Assembly: GCA_002293665.1 (NCBI GenBank)
Contig: DBDQ01000099.1
Span: forward strand, 1 to 6,618
Source of the DNA: Alistipes sp. UBA928
Lineage (GTDB): Bacteria; Bacteroidota; Bacteroidia; Bacteroidales; Rikenellaceae
Length of the DNA stretch: 6,618 nt
Reading direction: 5' to 3'
The translations under genes were made by a program, and so were the position numbers. Of this stretch, positions 1 to 5,622 are shown in pieces; positions within the stretch are counted from its first letter, which is position 1; the number at the start of each line of letters is the position of its first letter. Under the pieces are notes generated by a model that was given only the letters and a program-made list of their open reading frames with translations, was not told the origin of the DNA and did not search any database.

Positions 1-1077
1 CTGCGTCATCAGGCTGACGAACTTGCCGCGCTGCGGCTTGTAGCGGGTGAGGCGGCGGCTCTCGAAGCAGAACAGCGGGAGTTGTCGCACAGCGACGAAC
101 TTCGCGAGGCTTTCGGTCTGGTGGCAGGCGAGTTGGGGGCGGACGAAACTGGCATCACTGCAAGGCTGAGAGCGTTGCGCGGGGCTCTCGAACGGGTGGG
201 GGCGATACATGCCGGGGCGGCCGGTTGGGCCGAACGCCTGGCCTCGGCTCATGTCGATCTGACAGACCTTGAGCGCGAAGTGACCGACGCTTGCGAGCGC
301 GTGGAGGGAAATCCCGAGCGGCTCGATGCAGTTGTGGCGCGGCTCGACGCTATCGGAGCTCTGCAACTCAAGCACCGCGTCTCGTCGGTGGACGAACTGC
401 TGGAACTCCAGTCAGGGTTTGCCGCGCGGCTCGACGCGATAGAGCACGACGGGGAGCGCGTTGCGGAGTTGGAGAAGGCTGTGGCCGTGGCCGAGAACGA
501 TGTCGGGATACTCGCGGCGCGCATCTCGGGTGCGCGGCACGAGGTGGCGCGCGGGGTCGAACGGTCGGTGGTGGAGATGCTTCGGCGTCTGGGGATGCCC
601 GAGGCGCGATTCGTGGTGGAGATTTCCCGGGCGGCGGTGCTGCGCGCGAATGGCGGCGACGAGGTGAGATTCCTCTTCACGGCAAACAGGTCGATGGCTC
701 CGCGCCCGATCGAAAAAATTGCCTCCGGAGGCGAAATTTCGCGCGTGATGCTTGCCTTGAAGACCCTGCTGGCGCGCTCGGCAGGGCAGCCCACCGTGAT
801 CTTCGACGAGATCGACGCCGGGGTCTCGGGTCGCGTGGCCGACGCGATGGGCAAGGTGATAGCCGACCTTGCCGCCCACTGCCAGGTGGTCAACATAACC
901 CATCTGCCGCAGATAGCTGCCAAGCCCGGCGAACACTTCTTAGTCTATAAACAGGCCGGTGCGACGCACATCCGCACCCTCTCGCCCGACGAGCGTGTCG
1001 CAGAGATCGCTTCCATGCTCAGCGGCAGCACCGTCACCGATGCCGCCCTAAGTCAGGCCCGCGAGCTTCTATCTTAA
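1..1077 (+). CDS. recN: DNA repair protein RecN, C-terminal part (5' end outside window)
   Basis: RecN is an SMC-like ATPase of double-strand break repair that acts in the cytoplasm with RecA. The frame is open from base 1, so this is the last 358 codons of a protein that is usually about 550 residues; the N-terminal Walker A head is outside the window. Visible in order are a long Glu/Arg/Ala/Leu-rich coiled coil (about 1-600), the ABC signature SGGEISRV (724-747), Walker B VIFDE followed by IDAGVSG (796-831), and the switch histidine in NITHLPQIAA (His codon 901-903). The DEIDAGVSG and THLPQIA strings are typical of RecN rather than of SMC or RecF. The TTG at 82 is an internal leucine codon, not a start. 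The TAA stop at 1075-1077 interlocks with the stop of the convergent gene, and I see no terminator hairpin there. Confidence 0.96.
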   Translation: MRHQADELAALRLVAGEAAALEAEQRELSHSDELREAFGLVAGELGADETGITARLRALRGALERVGAIHAGAAGWAERLASAHVDLTDLEREVTDACERVEGNPERLDAVVARLDAIGALQLKHRVSSVDELLELQSGFAARLDAIEHDGERVAELEKAVAVAENDVGILAARISGARHEVARGVERSVVEMLRRLGMPEARFVVEISRAAVLRANGGDEVRFLFTANRSMAPRPIEKIASGGEISRVMLALKTLLARSAGQPTVIFDEIDAGVSGRVADAMGKVIADLAAHCQVVNITHLPQIAAKPGEHFLVYKQAGATHIRTLSPDERVAEIASMLSGSTVTDAALSQARELLS

Positions 1078-1556
1078 AACAGCGAGTCGGGGTCGCGGAA
1101 GACGTTGACCACATCGAGGCCGGCTTTCAGGGCGCGGCGTACGGTGTAGCGCGTACCTCCCCGGGAGCCGTCGTACCAGCAGATTATGCGGGAGGAGCGA
1201 TCCACCATCCAATCGTCGCGCTGGTAGTAGCAGCCGTGGGAGTAGTGATCCGACAGGATGTGCACCTCGTCGGCGGCATCCAGAAGCATGTCGTAACGGC
1301 GGCGATCGTCGGCGGTGTAGCCGTGGGGTTGGCCGAGAAAGGGGATTGCCGCAACAAGTTCGATGTCGGGTCTCTTAATACGCAACACTGCCTCGGCGGC
1401 GGCGAGGTCGAACCCCGGAGCCATTCCCGAGATGAACACACGGTAGCCGTCGGCCCATGCCGATTCGAGCGCCGCTGCCAGACGCGCCTCGTCGTCAGGT
1501 GACGGAACATAGCGCCGGTGGCCGGTGAAACAGAGTGTGGTGTGGTCGCGTGCCAT
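1074..1556 (-). CDS. SLOG-family DUF1273 (YpsA-like) protein
   Basis: A 160-residue cytoplasmic protein with the hallmarks of the DUF1273/YpsA branch of the SLOG superfamily: FTGHR near the N-terminus (residues 10-14), a glycine turn SGMAPGFDLAAAE (43-55), the IPF strand end (71-73), MVDRSS (117-122), and YDGSRGGTRYTVRRA near the C-terminus (128-142). SLOG folds are Rossmann-like and bind nucleotides or their derivatives. YpsA-type proteins have no settled reaction, so no substrate is assigned. The ATG at 1554-1556 is chosen because FTGHR then lies nine residues in. The alternative ATG at 1586 would add ten residues and would start upstream of the candidate -7 box at 1568-1575, in AT-rich intergenic DNA. 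The gene stands alone on its strand, convergent with recN, with which it overlaps by 4 bases, and divergent from the YtxH gene. The family is well supported; the role is unknown. Confidence 0.9.
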   Translation of the reverse strand: MARDHTTLCFTGHRRYVPSPDDEARLAAALESAWADGYRVFISGMAPGFDLAAAEAVLRIKRPDIELVAAIPFLGQPHGYTADDRRRYDMLLDAADEVHILSDHYSHGCYYQRDDWMVDRSSRIICWYDGSRGGTRYTVRRALKAGLDVVNVFRDPDSLF

Positions 1557-1567
1557 GAAAAATTTCG

Positions 1568-1575
1568 CTAAGATA
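1568..1575 (-). promoter_or_regulatory. Candidate Bacteroides-type -7 box for the DUF1273 gene
   Basis: Read on the - strand the bases are TATCTTAG, one mismatch from the Bacteroidota -7 consensus TAnnTTTG. The box lies 11 bases upstream of the ATG at 1556 in an AT-rich gap, so the predicted leader is only a few bases long. I did not find a TTTG -33 box at the usual spacing, which lowers confidence. Confidence 0.45.
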
Positions 1576-1616
1576 CAAAAAATCACACAGATGAAAGGTT
1601 TGTGGAATCAAATTTG

Positions 1617-1624
1617 TAACTTTA
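1617..1624 (+). promoter_or_regulatory. Candidate Bacteroides-type -7 box for the YtxH/holin-X/TM2 cluster
   Basis: TAACTTTA matches TAnnTTTG except for the last base and lies 35 bases upstream of the YtxH ATG, which would give a leader of about 25-30 bases. A TTTG occurs at 1599-1602, but the 14-base spacing is short for a -33 element (usually about 19-21). The perfect 8-base palindrome CAAATTTG (1609-1616) directly abuts the box and could be a regulator site or chance. This is the only gap large enough to hold the cluster's main promoter. Confidence 0.45.
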
Positions 1625-1659
1625 CGGAAAAAAATCAACCTTATTAAAACATATTGATT

Positions 1660-1992
1660 ATGAGAGATTGTAATGCAGGCGCCGTGTTGGGGGGATTCCT
1701 TGCCGGCGCACTTGTAGGCGGCGCCATCGCGCTGCTGTTTGCCCCGAGGTCGGGCGCTGAAACACGTGGAATGATACGCGATTTCGTGGACGACGAGATC
1801 GACATGGTCAAAGACAAGGCTGCCGCCGCACGCGACTACGTCGAGTCCGAGGTCGACCGCTACAAACGCAAAGCCCGCCAGGCGGTGAACAAGATCGAAG
1901 AGGTGGTGGAAGAGGCCAAAGAGCGTGTCGAGGATGAGATCGACGCTGTGAAGAAAGCCGTCGGCCGCCGTGCAACCCATCAAACCGCGTAA
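1660..1992 (+). CDS. YtxH-domain membrane-anchored coiled-coil protein
   Basis: A 110-residue small envelope protein. It has one glycine/alanine-rich membrane helix near the N-terminus (about residues 7-28), followed at once by LFAPRSGAETR (26-36), the signature of the YtxH family. The remaining 75 residues are highly charged and probably form an amphipathic, cytoplasmic coiled coil (repeated EVDRYKRKA and EEAKERVEDEID patterns). YtxH proteins are linked to general stress in Bacillus; their molecular role is not established. The ATG at 1660 is chosen because it places the helix at the usual position; an in-frame TTG two codons upstream is less likely. It is first in a tight + strand cluster and ends 4 bases before the next start, which implies cotranslation. 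Layout and charge pattern resemble the DUF883 proteins YqjD/ElaB of enterobacteria, but with the membrane helix at the opposite end. Confidence 0.9.
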   Translation: MRDCNAGAVLGGFLAGALVGGAIALLFAPRSGAETRGMIRDFVDDEIDMVKDKAAAARDYVESEVDRYKRKARQAVNKIEEVVEEAKERVEDEIDAVKKAVGRRATHQTA

Positions 1993-1996
1993 GATC

Positions 1997-2368
1997 ATGG
2001 CGAACGGTTTTGATGAGTTGCGCTCGCTGGGCGAAGAGGGATTCGACTATCTGAAACTGCGCTGGGCGTCACTGCGCCTCGGCACGGTCGACAGATTGTC
2101 GAGCGCCGCCGCACGGGTCGCGGGAGTCGTCCTTGCGGGGATCGTGATCCTGTGCGCCGCGGTTTTCCTGATGGTTGCCCTCGCGCTGTGGATCGGCGAG
2201 ATGATGGGCAGCTACGCGCTGGGTTTCCTCATAGCAGGGGGAGTGTTTCTGCTGGTGGGGATCGTCTTCTGGTTCGCCGGGCGGAGAATGTTCGCCGACC
2301 CGATGGTGAGATATTTCATAGACCTGTTTTTCACCGATAACGACTACAAACATGGAATGCGAGATTAG
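1997..2368 (+). CDS. Two-helix membrane protein, holin-X/YqjE-like (phage holin family III superfamily)
   Basis: A 123-residue inner-membrane protein. It has an amphipathic N-terminal segment (residues 1-40), two hydrophobic helices (about 42-66 and 74-95) joined by a short IGEMMGSYA turn, and a cytoplasmic-looking tail after FAGRRMFADP. This is the plan of the Holin-X/YqjE (Phage_holin_3_6) family. Despite the family name, there are no endolysin or phage genes nearby, so I do not infer a lytic role. The ATG at 1997 is preferred over the in-frame ATG at 1970, which lies inside the YtxH coding region. The 3' end overlaps the next gene by 17 bases. Placement between a YtxH gene and a third small gene copies the order yqjD-yqjE-yqjK. 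Family assignment rests on topology and context more than on strict motifs. Confidence 0.78.
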   Translation: MANGFDELRSLGEEGFDYLKLRWASLRLGTVDRLSSAAARVAGVVLAGIVILCAAVFLMVALALWIGEMMGSYALGFLIAGGVFLLVGIVFWFAGRRMFADPMVRYFIDLFFTDNDYKHGMRD

Positions 2369-2834
2369 AAGAGCACGCTATCTGAGCGAGATAAGCTCCG
2401 TGCGCGAGTTGAAAGAGGCACGCCGCGAGTTGGAGTTGAGGGAGTGGTTTGCAAGGGAACGGCTTGAGGCCGACATATACGACACTTTCACCCTCGACAA
2501 CCTCGTGTCGATGGTCGCACCTCCGGGGTCGATACTCGACAGGGTGATCGGCGGAGTGGGAACGGGTTTTGCCGCGGTACAGGGGATATTCGGTGTGTTG
2601 GGTTCGCTGTTCGGAGGCCGCAGGCCGGAAGTACGCCGGCCCGCCGTGAGAAAACGCGCCGTTACGCCGTTGGTCGCCAAGCCAGCAGCGGTTCGGCCCG
2701 CTGTTCGGAAAAAGGCGGTTGCCAAGCCCGCCGTCCGTTCGGTGGTACGCAAACGTACCCCTGAAATTGAGGTCGAGGTAGAGCTCGAAAAGCCTCGGAC
2801 GGCACGTTCCGCCCGGAGTCGCAAGAAGAGTTGA
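2352..2834 (+). CDS. Unrecognised protein with coiled N-terminus, Gly-rich hydrophobic core and basic repeat tail
   Basis: A 160-residue protein that I cannot place in a named family. Three parts are visible. Residues 1-45 are highly charged and helical (EIRRARYLSEI, then RELKEARRELELREW). Residues 50-90 are hydrophobic and glycine-rich (DRVIGGVGTGFAAVQGIFGVLGSLFGG, 63-89) and could be a membrane-associated hairpin. Residues 91-160 are Lys/Arg/Pro/Ala/Val-rich with repeats of PAVRK, an acidic patch EIEVEVELE (138-146), and a final SARSRKKS. The tail looks like nucleic-acid-binding or ribosome-binding low-complexity tails. The start is firm: the ATG at 2352 lies within the upstream gene, overlapping it by 17 bases, which suggests translational coupling. 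The N-terminal charged helix followed by a hydrophobic core recalls E. coli YqjK, which sits in the same position beside yqjE. That is an architectural analogy, not demonstrated homology. Confidence 0.8.
   Translation: MECEIRRARYLSEISSVRELKEARRELELREWFARERLEADIYDTFTLDNLVSMVAPPGSILDRVIGGVGTGFAAVQGIFGVLGSLFGGRRPEVRRPAVRKRAVTPLVAKPAAVRPAVRKKAVAKPAVRSVVRKRTPEIEVEVELEKPRTARSARSRKKS
2640..2756 (+). repeat. Degenerate PAVRK-type repeats encoding a basic tail
   Basis: Within the third cluster gene, residues 97-104 (PAVRKRAV), 116-123 (PAVRKKAV) and 126-135 (PAVRSVVRKR) are imperfect copies, spaced about 10-19 residues apart. At the DNA level the copies begin with CCCGC and have diverged at third positions, so the protein pattern is better kept than the DNA. 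This suggests selection on the basic tail rather than a recent slippage event. Confidence 0.6.
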
Positions 2835-2881
2835 GCGGTCGGTCGAACCGTTACCTTAACGCAACGTAAACCAAACCTGTT

Positions 2882-3244
2882 ATGGAAAGAATTCATCCGA
2901 AGATCGACAGATCGAAAGTCGACTATTTCATTGCCGCGAACGCTTCGAAGTTCGAGCCCGGGGTGATCATGGAGGTGCGCGACCATGTGGCCGCCATGAA
3001 CGATGACCAATTCACGATCATTCAGGCGACGGCCAACCTGCGCGAGCCGTGGCTGATCTTTGCCGTGGCGGTGTTCCTCGGCTGGGATCGTTTCTTCCTC
3101 GACGACATTGCGCTCGGCATCCTCAAAGTCATCACTTTCGGCGGGTTGGGGATATGGTGGTTCATCGACCTGTTTACCGTGATGGGCCGAACACGCCGCT
3201 TCAACTACCGTCGGTTCATTCAGATCTCCTCGCAGATGCGGTAA
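2882..3244 (+). CDS. TM2-domain membrane protein
   Basis: A 120-residue small membrane protein. Residues 1-55 are a soluble, charged N-terminal region. The TM2 domain follows: first helix LIFAVAVFLG (58-67), the diagnostic DRF turn (DRFFLDD, 69-75), second helix ALGILKVITFGGLGIWWFIDLFTV (77-100, GIWWFIDL being the usual end motif), and a basic tail RTRRFNYRRF. TM2 proteins occur across bacteria and eukaryotes; the bacterial role is undefined. The gene starts 47 bases after the preceding gene, a larger gap than elsewhere in the cluster. That gap has a weak -7-like TACCTTAA at 2852-2859, so it may be either the fourth cotranscribed gene or separately promoted. It converges on the DUF1080 gene with only 15 bases between stops. 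Confidence 0.88.
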   Translation: MERIHPKIDRSKVDYFIAANASKFEPGVIMEVRDHVAAMNDDQFTIIQATANLREPWLIFAVAVFLGWDRFFLDDIALGILKVITFGGLGIWWFIDLFTVMGRTRRFNYRRFIQISSQMR

Positions 3245-3259
3245 GCGCTTTTTCTGCGA
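3230..3259. terminator. Inverted repeat at the TM2/DUF1080 convergent junction, possible weak terminator
   Basis: TCGCAGA (3230-3236) and TCTGCGA (3253-3259) form a perfect 7-base inverted repeat around a 16-base loop. The hairpin covers the end of the TM2 gene and stops one base before the DUF1080 stop codon. On the + strand it is followed only by TTATT, and on the - strand by no T tract, so it is not a textbook intrinsic terminator. I report it because it fills the whole gap between two converging units. Confidence 0.3.
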
Positions 3260-3889
3260 TTATTGGAGGGGTGTGAGGCGGACGTTGCGGAACTCCACGG
3301 GGCCGCCCTCGCTCTGGAGGCCGATGTGGCCGTTGGCGAGCGACGTTCCGGTGGCGTGGTTCTGCACGACGTCGTTGATGGTGATGGTGATCTCGGCGCC
3401 ACGGCATACGATCTCGGCGCGGTTCCACTGGCCGGCGGGCAGTTCGCTCGACTCGGCGAGTTTGGGCATCACCACTATTTGGGCAGGATTATCGGCGGTT
3501 TCGGCCGTCTTTGCACCCGCCAGGCCCACTATGTCGCCCGCGCTGCCGGCCCTGAGTTGGCATTCGAAACACTGTGGCAGCCCCTGGTCGGGAAGTTGTA
3601 TGCGTTGGAAGATGCCGCTGTTGGTTGGTTCGCCCGGCCAGCGCCATTCCACTTCGAGCTTGTAGTCGGAGTAGGTCGCCTCGGTGCGGATGTAGCCCAG
3701 CGGGCCGCTCAGGCGGATAACTCCGTCTGCGACGGTGAATTCTTTGGCAGTGTCGAGCGAATCGGCCGCGAGGTAGCCCACCCATCCGGTGAGGTCACGG
3801 CCGTTGAAGAGTTCGATAGCGGCAGGTTTCGGGGCGCACGAGCCCAGTGTGATCGCGGCGCAGGCGATGAGTTTTGTGATCGTTTTCAT
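3260..3889 (-). CDS. DUF1080 lipoprotein (3-keto-glycoside hydrolase/lyase-like)
   Basis: A 209-residue exported lipoprotein. The signal peptide MKTITKLIACAAITLGSC ends in lipobox LGSC with the lipidated cysteine at residue 18. The mature part shows the DUF1080 jelly-roll hallmarks: ELFNGRDLTGW (26-36), ADGVIRLSG (54-62), YIRTEATYSDYKLEVEW (66-82), NSGIFQRI (90-97), CFECQLRAGSAGDIVGLAG (107-125), WNRAEIVCRGAEI (155-167) and NGHIGLQSEGGPVEFRNVRL (186-205). Family members in Bacteroidota act on 3-keto-glycosides, cleaving oxidised sugar conjugates. Here there is no dehydrogenase or transporter partner beside it, so the substrate is open. The residues after the cysteine (APK) do not resemble the K-(D/E)2 surface export signal, so a periplasmic face is more likely. 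It starts 10 bases after the lspA stop and is probably the last gene of that operon. Confidence 0.9.
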   Translation of the reverse strand: MKTITKLIACAAITLGSCAPKPAAIELFNGRDLTGWVGYLAADSLDTAKEFTVADGVIRLSGPLGYIRTEATYSDYKLEVEWRWPGEPTNSGIFQRIQLPDQGLPQCFECQLRAGSAGDIVGLAGAKTAETADNPAQIVVMPKLAESSELPAGQWNRAEIVCRGAEITITINDVVQNHATGTSLANGHIGLQSEGGPVEFRNVRLTPLQ

Positions 3890-3899
3890 AATCGTATGC

Positions 3900-4508
3900 T
3901 TATTTGAAGTATTTCCACTGGAAGATGGCGAGGTAGACGACGGCGATGGTGATGTAGCTGTCGGCGATGTTGAACACCGGGGCGAAGAATGTGAACACCC
4001 CGTCGGCGCCTGCCAGCCAACCGAGCCATCCCGGCACGTTGTGGATAGAGAAGAGCGGGAAGTAGAGCATGTCGACCACCTTGCCGTGGAGGAACGTGCC
4101 GTAGCCGCCTCCCTCGGGCAGGAGCGTGGCCACCGAAGCGTAGGTGCTCTCGGAGAAGATCAGGCCGTAGAAGGCGCTGTCGATGATGTTTCCCAGTGCG
4201 CCGGCCAATACCAGCGAGATGCCGACGAGTACTCCGACGGGAGCCCGCTTTTTCCACAGATGGTTGATGAACAGCGCGATGGCCGTCACTGCCACGATGC
4301 GGAACAGGCTCAGTATCAGCTTGCCGTAGCGACCACCGAGCGACATACCCCATGCCGCGCCTTCGTTCTCGATGAAGTATATCTGGAACCAGTTGCCGAA
4401 AACGTGGATGCTTTCGCCCAGCGTCATGTGGGTCTTGATGTAGAACTTCACGACCTGGTCGATCACCAGCAGGCCGACTATAAGTAATGCGATGTATTTA
4501 CGTTTCAT
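3900..4508 (-). CDS. lspA: Lipoprotein signal peptidase II (LspA)
   Basis: LspA is the inner-membrane aspartyl protease that cuts signal peptides from prolipoproteins just before the lipidated cysteine. The 202 residues include all conserved blocks: IDQVVKFYI in the first helix (Asp17), IENEGAAWGM (46-55), AGALGNIID (102-110), GKVVD (142-146) and FNIADSYITIAV (179-190). Asp146 and Asp183 correspond to the catalytic pair. It is longer than the roughly 160-residue proteobacterial enzyme; the extra residues lie mainly between the GNIID and VVD blocks (about 111-141) and around 155-175, as is common in Bacteroidota. The ATG at 4506-4508 is required to keep the first helix; the next Met (residue 28) would remove it. 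The start overlaps the rlmN 3' end by 11 bases, with a good -7 box just upstream, and the DUF1080 lipoprotein gene follows after 10 bases. Confidence 0.97.
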   Translation of the reverse strand: MKRKYIALLIVGLLVIDQVVKFYIKTHMTLGESIHVFGNWFQIYFIENEGAAWGMSLGGRYGKLILSLFRIVAVTAIALFINHLWKKRAPVGVLVGISLVLAGALGNIIDSAFYGLIFSESTYASVATLLPEGGGYGTFLHGKVVDMLYFPLFSIHNVPGWLGWLAGADGVFTFFAPVFNIADSYITIAVVYLAIFQWKYFK

Positions 4509-5616
4509 GATTCGGCAAAGATACGAAATTTGTAGAAAGTAAGCCGCAGGCAGCTTCTATATCTTCGCCGCGGGAGGTGCGAATGGTGGTGCGGATGCCT
4601 TTCTTTGTGAGTGTGTCGCGCAGGCGCTCCATTGCGGCGGTGGGCGGGCTGAAGTAGGGCGAACCTGGGATTTTGTGGAACCGGATCAGGTTGACGCGGC
4701 ACGACAGGCCGCCCAGAAGTTTCGTCAGGCCCGCCACGTGGCGCGGCGAGTCGTTGAGGCCGCTCATCACTATGTATTCGAAACTTACGCGCCTCTGGTG
4801 CGAGCCGCACGGGCTATTTGGGCTACGCGAAAAGTGTTGTCTGATTATCTCCACAATCTGTTCTATCGGGTAGGCGCGCTCTATGGGCATGATCTGCTCC
4901 CGTTCGTCGTGGAAGGGATTGTGGAGGCTGACGGCGAGGTGGACGCGGCTCTCTTTGAGGAAGCGTTCGAGTGCCGGGGCGACGCCTGCCGTCGAGAGGG
5001 TGATGCGCGTGGGGCTCCAGCCGTAGCCCCACGGGGCGGTGAGGATGTCGAGCGAACGCAGCACCTCGTCGAGGTTGTCGAGCGGTTCGCCCATACCCAT
5101 GTAGACTATGTTCGTGAGCGCGTCGCGCTCAGGCAGAGAGGCGAACTGGTTGAGGATTTCGCCTGCGGTGAGATTTCTTTGCAGCCCCTGCCGACCCGTG
5201 GCACAGAATGCGCAGCCCATGCGGCAGCCGGCTTGTGAGGAGAGGCAGAGGGTGGCCCGTTTCGCCTGGGTGGTTGCGGTGTGCTCTTCGTATGCCGTAA
5301 ATCCGCCGTCGGCGTTCCGACCGTCATCGGGGATCATTGCGGCCTCGACGAGCGCACCTTCCGCGGCTCTGAACAGGTATTTTTTCGTGCCGTCGGCCGA
5401 GACGGTTTCGCGCAGGGGAGCGGAGAGGCCGATCTCGAAACGCCGGGCGAGCGCGGCGCGGTGGGCGGCGGAGATGTCGGTCATCAAGGCGATGTCGGCA
5501 ACGCCTCGTTTATACAGCCATGCGGCCATCTGACCCGCCGCGTGGCGGGGCATTTCGAGTTCCGACGCCACTTCGCGCAGCCCGGCCAGCGTCTTTCCGT
5601 AGAGCCTCTCTTTCAT
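4498..5616 (-). CDS. rlmN: 23S rRNA (adenine-2503-C2) methyltransferase RlmN, radical SAM
   Basis: RlmN methylates C2 of A2503 in 23S rRNA (and A37 in some tRNAs) by a radical SAM mechanism that uses a methylated cysteine. The 372 residues include an N-terminal accessory domain (about 1-85), the 4Fe-4S motif C131-C135-C138 (GCRMGCAFCATG), Cys124 upstream in TLCLSSQ, VYMGMGEPLDN (171-181), ITLSTAGVAP (205-214), VSLHNPFHDEREQIMPI (229-245), FEYIVMSGLNDS (279-290), NLIRFHKIPGSPY (309-321), and the second catalytic cysteine Cys357 in RGEDIEAACGLL. This is a complete, active-looking enzyme. It starts 6 bases after the upstream lipoprotein gene. The last 12 residues (STNFVSLPNHET) lie past the usual family end and are encoded by AT-rich, promoter-like DNA that runs into lspA. 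The Cfr paralogue is unlikely because of this housekeeping context, but sequence alone from memory cannot fully separate the two. Confidence 0.96.
   Translation of the reverse strand: MKERLYGKTLAGLREVASELEMPRHAAGQMAAWLYKRGVADIALMTDISAAHRAALARRFEIGLSAPLRETVSADGTKKYLFRAAEGALVEAAMIPDDGRNADGGFTAYEEHTATTQAKRATLCLSSQAGCRMGCAFCATGRQGLQRNLTAGEILNQFASLPERDALTNIVYMGMGEPLDNLDEVLRSLDILTAPWGYGWSPTRITLSTAGVAPALERFLKESRVHLAVSLHNPFHDEREQIMPIERAYPIEQIVEIIRQHFSRSPNSPCGSHQRRVSFEYIVMSGLNDSPRHVAGLTKLLGGLSCRVNLIRFHKIPGSPYFSPPTAAMERLRDTLTKKGIRTTIRTSRGEDIEAACGLLSTNFVSLPNHET
4516..4523 (-). promoter_or_regulatory. Candidate -7 box for lspA inside the end of rlmN
   Basis: On the - strand the bases read TATCTTTG, a perfect match to TAnnTTTG, 7 bases upstream of the lspA ATG. 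If used, transcription would begin almost at the start codon, giving a nearly leaderless mRNA. I saw no clear TTTG -33 element at the standard distance. It lies inside the rlmN reading frame, in the AT-rich stretch that encodes the RlmN tail. Confidence 0.45.
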
Positions 5617-5622
5617 TCGGTT

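Noticed and set aside
249..923. A 224-codon open frame on the - strand within recN
   Set aside because: It is Ser/Arg/Thr-rich shadow sequence opposite clear RecN signature, Walker B and switch motifs.
1997..2368. Possible prophage remnant because of the holin-family protein
   Set aside because: There are no endolysin, tail, integrase or attachment-site signs, and the neighbours are conserved small envelope genes. Holin-X/YqjE members are commonly chromosomal.
2840..2850. Small hairpin CGGT-CGA-ACCG after the basic-tail gene as a terminator
   Set aside because: It has only four paired bases and a 3-base loop, with no T tract after it; this is too weak to call.
2378..3010. A 210-codon open frame on the - strand opposite the basic-tail protein
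   Set aside because: Overlapping starts, coupling and a coherent three-part protein favour the + strand gene. The - strand frame also crosses into the TM2 gene.
3263..3907. A 214-codon open frame on the + strand, antisense to the DUF1080 gene
   Set aside because: It mirrors the DUF1080 gene, which has a signal peptide, a lipobox and many family motifs. The + strand frame has none.
3789..4487. A 232-codon open frame on the + strand, antisense to lspA
   Set aside because: It is rich in His, Asp, Glu and Val with no domain pattern, while lspA on the other strand keeps every catalytic block.
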